Shown in pieces: positions 1 through 4,962 of a stretch of 12,158 nt of DNA. Numbering within the stretch: the stretch's first letter is position 1; the number at the start of each line of letters is the position of its first letter. The position numbers were made by a program, and so were the translations under genes. Origin of the DNA: a bacterium (GTDB lineage: Bacteria; Chloroflexota; Chloroflexia; Thermomicrobiales; UBA6265); the NCBI GenBank assembly GCA_029977305.1, contig JAPOLF010000043.1:1-12158 (forward strand), in the 5' to 3' direction. The notes beneath the pieces were generated by a model. That model did not search any database. It was not told the DNA's origin and saw only the letters and a program-made list of their open reading frames with translations.

Positions 1-1
1 C

Positions 2-574
2 GAGGTCCCGGTGATCAATCCGGATGACGCTGCCGAAAAGGCCGCTGGCCCCGCCGCCGCCGGTGACATCACCGTCGACCAGGCATGGGCCCGTCCTGCT
101 CCCGCCATGGCCGGCGGCATGGGGCAAGGGATGGGTGACGGGATGGGCCAAGGCATGGACGCCGCCGGCACCAGTGCCGCGTACATGCTGATTACCAACA
201 ACGGCGCGGAAGCGGACCGCCTCACCGGTGCCTCCACGCTCGCCGCCGCATCCGCCGAGATCCACGAGATCGTGGACGACAACGGCGTCATGAAGATGCA
301 GCCCCTCGCCGACGGCCTCGAAATCCCCGCCGGAGGCACGGTCGAACTCAAGCCCGGTGGCTACCACGTCATGCTCCTCGGCCTCAAGGATGACCTCACC
401 GAAGGCGAAACCTTCGACCTTATCCTCACCTTCGAGAAGGCTGGCGATGTCGAAGTCACGCTCGTCGTCGTCCCCATGGAGGATGCCAGCTCCCTTCCAT
501 CGGACCCCAAGGAGAACCCCGGCATCACCATCGATAAAGCGTGGGCACGCCCCGCTCCGGCGATGGCATCGTAA
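2..574 (+). CDS. PCuAC-type periplasmic copper chaperone, tandem-domain, 5' end outside window
   Basis: The frame is open to the left edge and has one complete PCuAC (DUF461) domain, a family that carries Cu(I) outside the membrane, often for cytochrome oxidase assembly. The domain starts at ITVDQAWARPAPAMA (65-112) and continues through GTSAAYMLITN, IHEIVDDNGVMKM and the GGYHVMLLGL strand, giving the HX10M...HXM copper motif with one extra residue in the spacer. A methionine-rich insert (seven Met between about 107 and 160, in GMGQGMGDGMGQGM) may add Cu(I) sites. The GTG at 11 is probably not the start: the first residues, EVPVINPDD, look like the last strand of a preceding PCuAC domain, and no signal peptide is present. 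The C-terminus repeats the domain's first 16 residues and then stops (TAA, 572-574), so the protein looks like an array with a truncated last unit. The family call is firm; the true start is not visible. Confidence 0.88.
   Translation, partial: EVPVINPDDAAEKAAGPAAAGDITVDQAWARPAPAMAGGMGQGMGDGMGQGMDAAGTSAAYMLITNNGAEADRLTGASTLAAASAEIHEIVDDNGVMKMQPLADGLEIPAGGTVELKPGGYHVMLLGLKDDLTEGETFDLILTFEKAGDVEVTLVVVPMEDASSLPSDPKENPGITIDKAWARPAPAMAS
521..568 (+). repeat. Truncated second copy of the PCuAC domain start
   Basis: These 48 bases encode GITIDKAWARPAPAMA, matching DITVDQAWARPAPAMA at 65-112 in 13 of 16 residues. In 8 of those 13 identical residues the codon differs only synonymously. The copies are therefore old at the DNA level but conserved as protein, as expected for a domain-repeat unit rather than a fresh duplication. 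The copy ends in Ser-stop where the rest of the domain should begin, and no remnant of the MLI..., HXM or GDVEV segments is seen in any frame up to the next gene. Confidence 0.75.
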
Positions 575-609
575 CCACCGCACGCCGTCCCACCTTGGGG
601 CGGCACCAT

Positions 610-636
610 GGGGGCGCCGCACCGCGCGGCGCCCCC
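610..636 (+). terminator. Perfect 11-bp GC hairpin between genes
   Basis: GGGGGCGCCGC (610-620) and GCGGCGCCCCC (626-636) are perfect reverse complements around the 5-base loop ACCGC. No T-run follows, so an intrinsic terminator in the strict sense is not shown; it may terminate, pause, or protect mRNA between the truncated chaperone gene and the downstream pair. It also argues against the ATG at 608 as a start, since that codon abuts the base of the stem, and favours the GTG at 650. Confidence 0.55.
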
Positions 637-637
637 C

Positions 638-641
638 GAGG
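638..641 (+). promoter_or_regulatory. Ribosome binding site fixing the GTG start at 650
   Basis: GAGG at 638-641 lies 8 bases before GTG 650. The alternative upstream ATG at 608 has no comparable site and would place a hairpin inside the coding region, so this site decides the start. Confidence 0.55.
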
Positions 642-649
642 CAATTGCC

Positions 650-1066
650 GTGGACACGTCCAGCCCCAACCCGGCCCCCAACCCAGCCTCCGCCTCACGG
701 CGCACCGCCATCATCGGTGGCGTCGTCGCGATCATCGGTATCGCCGCCGTCCTGCTGATCCTCACCTTCCGCCCGACGTCTCGCGACGGGGAAGGGGAGG
801 GCAAACTCTTCGTCATTCCCGCCGGGACCATCGTCGAGCGTCCTACCATCGACTCCGCCATCGAGATGCCCACCGAGATCCGCTTCGCCCCGGGTGAGTT
901 CGCTCAGATCTCCATCCGCAACGATGACCGCGTCGCCCAGCGTGCCGGCCCTTGGGTGATCGCCCCCGGCCAAACCCTCACCGAGCGATTCCCCGAACCC
1001 GGCGATTACTTCTTCGCCTGCAGCGTCGATCCCGCCGAATCGGTAACGGTCGTCGTCGAAAAATGA
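650..1066 (+). CDS. Membrane-anchored cupredoxin-like protein lacking His ligands
   Basis: A 138-residue protein starting at GTG. It has a short Pro/Ser-rich N-terminus, two Arg, one transmembrane helix (about residues 20-40), a Gly/Glu linker, and an outer domain of about 85 residues that looks like a cupredoxin (blue-copper beta-sandwich): EIRFAPGEFAQISIRN, then PGQTLTERF, then EPGDYFFACS. In a working type 1 copper site this pattern carries His after the N-D segment and Cys-X-His near the end. Here the first His is absent, and the Cys124 of YFFACS is followed by VDP with no His, so a normal blue-copper site is unlikely. It overlaps the next gene by ATGA and so is translationally coupled to it. 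Apart from the TAA at 572 its frame would be continuous with the chaperone gene upstream. The fold assignment is from pattern only; function unknown. Confidence 0.7.
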   Translation: MDTSSPNPAPNPASASRRTAIIGGVVAIIGIAAVLLILTFRPTSRDGEGEGKLFVIPAGTIVERPTIDSAIEMPTEIRFAPGEFAQISIRNDDRVAQRAGPWVIAPGQTLTERFPEPGDYFFACSVDPAESVTVVVEK

Positions 1067-1614
1067 CCCGCCGCGCCGTCGTCATCGGCACCGCCATCAC
1101 GCTCATCCTGCTCCTGCTCACAGCGGGCATCTCCCGCTTCGCGCCCTTCACGCCGCCAGCCACTCCAGCCACCGACCTCGTCGGTGAACAACCCGGCACC
1201 GTCGTCCTCTCCATGCTGATCCGCAACCACGGAAGCGAGGACGATGCCCTCCTCGGTGGCACCATCGACTTCGCCGACGCCCTCCAACCCCGCCTCACCA
1301 CCCTCGTCGATGGCCGGCGCCACGATCGCCCCGCCCCCGACGGCATCCCCATCCCTGCCGGGTCCACGGTCATCCTCGAACCCGGCGGTGACCACCTCGC
1401 CATCCTCGGCCTCCACGAGGACCTCATCCAAGGCCGGGAATTCCGCGTCACGCTGCGCTTTGCCCGGGCAGGGGACGTTGAGGTCACGGGCCGCGTCCGC
1501 CGCAAAGTCGACGCTGCCGGCAGCACGCCGCCCCCCGCCGTCACCGCTGGCGAGATCGAGGTGTGGCTCGTCTCCGCGCCCCCAGCACCGTCCTTAGCAA
1601 CGCCATTACCATGA
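1063..1614 (+). CDS. PCuAC-like envelope protein with degenerate copper site
   Basis: A 183-residue protein. The start is ATG 1063, inside the ATGA overlap with the preceding stop, although the frame is open further upstream. Residues 1-25 form an uncleaved anchor or signal segment with no lipobox Cys, followed by a Pro/Thr linker. Residues ~44-150 follow the PCuAC domain of the first gene segment by segment: GTVVLSMLIRNHGSEDD, IPIPAGSTVILEPGGDHLAILGL, GREFRVTLRFARAGDVEV. The ligands do not survive: the first His position reads QPR, the two Met are gone (region RRHDRPAP), and HXM has become HLA. Only His111 remains. It is probably a paralogue with a structural, docking or altered-metal role. 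The tail (150-183) is Pro/Ala-rich. Family call good; function not known. Confidence 0.75.
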   Translation: MTRRAVVIGTAITLILLLLTAGISRFAPFTPPATPATDLVGEQPGTVVLSMLIRNHGSEDDALLGGTIDFADALQPRLTTLVDGRRHDRPAPDGIPIPAGSTVILEPGGDHLAILGLHEDLIQGREFRVTLRFARAGDVEVTGRVRRKVDAAGSTPPPAVTAGEIEVWLVSAPPAPSLATPLP

Positions 1615-1647
1615 AATGACGGCATTACCACTAAAGGAATCCCGTAC

Positions 1648-1677
1648 TTGCCAAACTTCCTAAGGCTGAAGTACACT
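1648..1677 (+). promoter_or_regulatory. Candidate sigma-70 promoter upstream of the 126-residue membrane protein
   Basis: TTGCCA (1648-1653, 5 of 6 to TTGACA) and TACACT (1672-1677, 4 of 6 to TATAAT) are separated by 18 bases in a noticeably AT-richer stretch (about 1605-1700) of an otherwise very GC-rich window. Transcription would begin near 1684, about 80 bases before the gene at 1764. The rest of the 149-base gap (1615-1763) holds the inverted repeat described separately and nothing else recognised. Confidence 0.45.
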
Positions 1678-1690
1678 TCGTGCTTAGGAA
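1657..1690. promoter_or_regulatory. Nested inverted repeat overlapping the promoter (candidate operator)
   Basis: TTCCTAAG (1657-1664) and CTTAGGAA (1683-1690) are a perfect 8-bp inverted repeat. Between them GAAGT-AC-ACTTC (1668-1679) is a second, nested one. The outer arms would lie in the -35/-10 spacer and over the predicted start of transcription, a common placement for repressor sites. As RNA it could also fold into a hairpin terminating the upstream gene, though no T-run follows. GTACTT (1644-1649) can alternatively pair with AAGTAC (1669-1674). No regulator can be named. Confidence 0.4.
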
Positions 1691-1763
1691 ACACTGATTC
1701 GTCGCGCGCCGCCCCCGTCCCGGTGGAGCTGGCCCGCCAATCTGGCAACGCCACGAGGAGTCC

Positions 1764-2144
1764 ATGGCCCAGTCACCACTGCAACCCATCGTCGGGAAGT
1801 TCGATCTGCGCCGGTACGTCTCGCAGGAGCATCTGTTCGAGATGATCTGCGTCGGCATCTTCGCCATCGAGCTGATCTTTTTCGCCTACGTCTACGTCCA
1901 CCCGAAGCTCTTCTACGCGCCGCCGGATCCCGCCGCGGCGATGAAACACGGCCGCAACGCCCCAGCGGTCCAAGTCGCCACCGTGGTCCCAGACCAAGCG
2001 GGCTCCAGTCTCGGTGCCGGTCCGATCACCACCCCGGCTCCTGTCGTCGCCAAGCACGCCGATGGCAAGCATGGCCACAACAAGGAATCCAAGGACACCA
2101 AGACCAAGGACCAGGAAAAGGCAAAGTCCACGACAACGCCCTAG
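1764..2144 (+). CDS. Single-pass membrane protein with His/Lys-rich tail, function unknown
   Basis: A 126-residue protein, not recognised. GAGGAG sits at 1755-1760, only three bases before the ATG, a short spacing. Residues 1-25 are amphipathic (IVGKFDLRRYVSQEHLFEM). One transmembrane helix follows (about 26-45, MICVGIFAIELIFFAYVYV), then HPKLFYAPPDP. The remaining ~75 residues are low complexity: Ala/Pro/Val-rich, then strongly charged with KHADGKHGHNK and a run of Lys/Asp/Glu/Thr to the end. By the positive-inside rule the orientation is ambiguous. The His cluster could bind metal, which would fit the copper-fold genes upstream, but that is inference. It sits between the copper cluster and the molybdenum enzyme genes, with its own candidate promoter. 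Confidence 0.7.
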   Translation: MAQSPLQPIVGKFDLRRYVSQEHLFEMICVGIFAIELIFFAYVYVHPKLFYAPPDPAAAMKHGRNAPAVQVATVVPDQAGSSLGAGPITTPAPVVAKHADGKHGHNKESKDTKTKDQEKAKSTTTP

Positions 2145-2182
2145 GCGCATCCGGGTAGCCAGCGGAGCAACCCAAACGCCAC

Positions 2183-2219
2183 CGGTGTCGTACCTTCCGA
2201 TGAGGAAGGTCGTTCACCG
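2183..2219 (+). promoter_or_regulatory. Two-tier hairpin upstream of the iron-sulfur subunit gene
   Basis: ACCTTCC (2192-2198) and GGAAGGT (2204-2210) form a perfect 7-bp stem with loop GATGA. Outside it, CGGTG (2183-2187) pairs with CACCG (2215-2219) across a symmetric 4x4 internal loop. It ends 20 bases before the ATG at 2240 and could be a leader element of the molybdenum hydroxylase operon or a terminator of the upstream gene; no T-run follows. Confidence 0.4.
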
Positions 2220-2239
2220 TCAGGCAATGGAGTGGTCCG

Positions 2240-2710
2240 ATGCCCGAACCCGTCTCGTTCACCCTCAACGGCACATCAATCACGGTTGAAACTTCGCCGG
2301 AGACGCCCCTGCTGTGGGTCCTCCGCGAATCCCTTGGGCTCACCGGCACCAAGTACGGCTGCGGCGTCGGCTCCTGCGGCGCGTGCACGGTCCATCTGGA
2401 TGGCGCCCCCATTCGCAGTTGTCTCTACCCGGTCGCCTCGGTCGCAGGCAAAGCCGTCGTCACCATCGAAGGCCTCGCCCCGAGCGACGACCTCCACCCC
2501 GTTCAGCAAGCGTGGATCGCCGAATCCGTCGCCCAGTGCGGGTACTGCCAGAGTGGCCAGATCATGGCCGCCGCCGCCCTCCTCGCCGCAACCCCCGATC
2601 CCTCTGACGAGCAAATCGCCGAGGCCATGAGCGGCAACCTCTGTCGCTGTGGCACCTACCCAGCCGTCCGCCGCGCCATCAAGCTCGCCGCCGGAGGAAC
2701 AGGGGCATGA
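2240..2710 (+). CDS. [2Fe-2S] subunit of an IorAB-type molybdenum hydroxylase
   Basis: A 156-residue protein of normal size for the small subunit of xanthine-oxidase-family enzymes (CoxS/IorA/YagT type). The plant-type ferredoxin domain has cluster ligands Cys41, Cys46, Cys49 and Cys61 (YGCGVGSCGACTVHLDG). The C-terminal four-helix domain holds the second cluster, Cys100 and Cys103 (QCGYCQSGQIM) and Cys135 and Cys137 (NLCRCGTYP). It passes electrons from the molybdenum site to an outside acceptor. No signal peptide is present; such subunits are usually exported folded by hitch-hiking on the Tat-signal large subunit. GGAG at 2229-2232 lies 7 bases before the ATG. Its last codons overlap the next gene (ATGA). 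No FAD subunit lies beside it, as in two-subunit periplasmic enzymes. Substrate unknown. Confidence 0.93.
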   Translation: MPEPVSFTLNGTSITVETSPETPLLWVLRESLGLTGTKYGCGVGSCGACTVHLDGAPIRSCLYPVASVAGKAVVTIEGLAPSDDLHPVQQAWIAESVAQCGYCQSGQIMAAAALLAATPDPSDEQIAEAMSGNLCRCGTYPAVRRAIKLAAGGTGA

Positions 2711-4857
2711 CCGCCTTCACCCTCTCCCGTCGTACCCTCCTCGGCGCCACGATCGCCGGCGCCTTCTCGGTCGGCATCCGCTTCAGTGAACCCGAGTTGA
2801 TCCGGGAGGCAACCGCCGCGGAGCCCGTGCCATTCGGCGCATGGATCACCGTGCATCCGGACAACACCATCGAGATCGCCCTGCACAAATCCGAAATGGG
2901 CCAAGGTGTCTCCACGGCCCTCCCCATGCTTGTCGCCGAGGAACTCGACGCCGACTGGGACACCATCACGGTGAGGGACGCCTACGGCCGCCCCGAGTAC
3001 GGCACCTTCGGGATGCAGTTCACCTTCGGTAGTATGAGCGTCAGCACATCATGGCTGCCGCTGCGAACCGCTGGTGCCGCCGTCCGCGCCGTCCTGCTCG
3101 AGGCCGCTGCGGCTCGCTGGGAAGTCCCCGTCGACACCCTCCGCACCGAGCGATCCATGGTCCTGCACGATGCCACCGGCAACGCTGCAACCTACGGCGA
3201 ACTCGCCGCCGACGCCGCGCTGCTCCCGCTCCCTGCCCAACCCGCACTCAAGGACCCCGCCGATTTCACCCTCATCGGCACGAACGTCCCCCGCCGAGAC
3301 AGCGTCGCCAAGTCCACCGGCACCGCCTCCTACGGCATCGACGTCGTGGTGCCCGACATGCTCGTCGCCGTCCCACTTCGTCCCGCCGCGTTCGGCGCGG
3401 TGCCCGAGTCCTGGGACGAGTCCGTCGCGCTGGCAATCCCCGGGGTGGTGGCGGTGAAACCGCTGCCCGCCCCCGGCGCCGGCATGGACAGCGGCCTCGC
3501 GGTCATCGCCACCGGGTTCTGGGCCGCCTCCCAAGGGCGTGATGCCCTCGCCCCCACCGTGGTCTGGACCGCCGGCACCGCGCTGGCAGACGATGCGGCC
3601 ATCACCGCGCAACTCGAGGCCCTGCTCGCCGAACCTGCACCGCTCGCCTTCGAAGTGGGCAATCCGGAAGCCGCCATCCAGCGCACCAAGACCCGGGTCG
3701 AGGCGACCTACACCACCCCGTTCCTCGCCCACGTCACCATGGAACCCATGTCAGCCGTGGCGCATGTGCGCGCGGATGCCGTGGAAATCTGGACCGGAAC
3801 CCAGGCGCAGGGATTCATCTTCCCGCTTGTCGAGCAACTCACCGGGCTTCCCCGCACCGCCATCGTGCTCCATCAGCAATACCTCGGCACCGGCATGGGG
3901 CGCCGCGTCGAGACCGACGTCGTCGCCGACGCCATCAACCTCAGCAGCATGATGCAAGCACCGGTGAAAGTGATCTGGCCGCGGGAGGAGGATCTCCGCC
4001 ACGATTTCTACCGCCCGGCGACCGCCCATGCGATCACCGTCGGCTTGGATCCCTCCGGCCGCCCCTTCACCTGGAACCACCGTCTCGCCGGCGAATCCAA
4101 CATCACCCGCTATGCCTTCTTCTCCGCCACCGGTCCCACGGGTGACACCATCGATCCGATGATGGTCTCCGGCCTGACCGATCCCTTCCGCTACCCCGTG
4201 CCCCACCGACGCATCGAGTCCGCGGTTGCCTCGTCCGGGGTTCCGGTCGGGTTCTGGCGTGGGGTGGGGGAGACCAACAACGCCTTCGTCGTCGAGAGCA
4301 TGATCAACGAGCTCGCTGAGGCCGCCGGCACCGACCCACTCCAGTACCGCCTCGATCTTCTCGCCGACGATCCGCGCTCCGTCGCCGTGCTCTCCCTCGC
4401 CCGCGACGAAAGTGGATGGGACACCCCACCGCCCGCAGGCATCGGACGCGGTGTCGCCTTCACCGATTTCGGTGGATCCCGCGTCGCCACCGTCATCGAA
4501 GCGACGATCGTCGACACCGCCCCGCGCATCCTGAAGGCCACGGTCGCCGTCGATTGCGGCCTCGTCGTGAACCCCGTGATCGCCCAACAGCAGATCTCCG
4601 GCGCGACCATCACCGGGCTCTCCGCCGCGCTCCTCGAGCAGGTGGTGATCGCCGAGGGTGGCGTCCAGCAACGCTCCCTCGCCGAGTATCCGCTGCTCCG
4701 CTACGACCAAGCCCCGGAGATCACCGTCGTCTTCGTCCCGAGCGCCGAGCCGCCCACGGGTCTCGGCGAACCCGCCACCGTGACCGCCCCACCCGCCCTC
4801 ACCGCTGCGCTCTGGGCGGTCGATGGCCTCCGCCGCCGATCACTCCCCCTTCGCTGA
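2707..4857 (+). CDS. Tat-exported molybdopterin subunit, isoquinoline 1-oxidoreductase/aldehyde oxidoreductase-like
   Basis: A 716-residue large subunit of a xanthine-oxidase-family hydroxylase, closest in style to IorB. The Tat signal is SRRTLLGATIAGAF (residues 7-20), placing the enzyme outside the membrane. Recognisable blocks are KSEMGQGVSTALPMLVAEEL (61-80), ATYTTPFLAHVTMEPM (333-348), EIWTGTQAQGF (360-370), GTGMGRRVETD (394-404, usually GGGFGRR in IorB), GFWRGVGETNNAFVVES (515-531), VDCGLVVNPV (615-624) and the catalytic-Glu motif GLGEPATVTAPP (685-696, Glu688). It lacks the AYXCSFR loop of Mo-Cu CO dehydrogenase, so it is not CoxL. Oxidation of an aromatic N-heterocycle or aldehyde, with electrons going to a cytochrome or similar acceptor, is plausible from the family; the substrate cannot be told. 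It is translationally coupled to the iron-sulfur gene. No Moco maturation gene (XdhC/MoeA-like) lies in the window. Confidence 0.9.
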   Translation: MTAFTLSRRTLLGATIAGAFSVGIRFSEPELIREATAAEPVPFGAWITVHPDNTIEIALHKSEMGQGVSTALPMLVAEELDADWDTITVRDAYGRPEYGTFGMQFTFGSMSVSTSWLPLRTAGAAVRAVLLEAAAARWEVPVDTLRTERSMVLHDATGNAATYGELAADAALLPLPAQPALKDPADFTLIGTNVPRRDSVAKSTGTASYGIDVVVPDMLVAVPLRPAAFGAVPESWDESVALAIPGVVAVKPLPAPGAGMDSGLAVIATGFWAASQGRDALAPTVVWTAGTALADDAAITAQLEALLAEPAPLAFEVGNPEAAIQRTKTRVEATYTTPFLAHVTMEPMSAVAHVRADAVEIWTGTQAQGFIFPLVEQLTGLPRTAIVLHQQYLGTGMGRRVETDVVADAINLSSMMQAPVKVIWPREEDLRHDFYRPATAHAITVGLDPSGRPFTWNHRLAGESNITRYAFFSATGPTGDTIDPMMVSGLTDPFRYPVPHRRIESAVASSGVPVGFWRGVGETNNAFVVESMINELAEAAGTDPLQYRLDLLADDPRSVAVLSLARDESGWDTPPPAGIGRGVAFTDFGGSRVATVIEATIVDTAPRILKATVAVDCGLVVNPVIAQQQISGATITGLSAALLEQVVIAEGGVQQRSLAEYPLLRYDQAPEITVVFVPSAEPPTGLGEPATVTAPPALTAALWAVDGLRRRSLPLR

Positions 4858-4894
4858 ATCCGGGGCGGTTCGTCTCACCTGCGGTGAATACCAC

Positions 4895-4926
4895 GGCGCG
4901 CCACCAAATCTATCTGGTGGCGCGCC
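4895..4926. terminator. Perfect 12-bp hairpin between convergent operons
   Basis: GGCGCGCCACCA (4895-4906) and TGGTGGCGCGCC (4915-4926) are perfect reverse complements around the loop AATCTATC. It lies 37 bases after the molybdenum-subunit stop and 36 bases beyond the stop of the opposing gene, so it can serve both strands. No clear T-run follows on either strand. It is the best terminator candidate in the window. Confidence 0.7.
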
Positions 4927-4962
4927 AACCTATGCAACAACGCTGATGAGCGGAATTGGCCC

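Noticed and set aside
952..1062. Upstream ATG at 952 as the start of the degenerate PCuAC gene
   Set aside because: It would overlap the preceding gene by over 100 bases with an Arg-rich translation; ATG 1063 gives a proper signal/anchor segment and an ATGA junction.
3751..4710. Minus-strand open frame opposite the molybdenum subunit
   Set aside because: Low-complexity Gly/Asp/His translation, fully antisense to a gene with clear family motifs.
2707..4857. Large subunit as CoxL of Mo-Cu CO dehydrogenase, suggested by copper genes nearby
   Set aside because: The CoxL signature AYXCSFR is absent, there is no CoxM-type FAD subunit, and a Tat signal is present; it fits the IorB-type group.
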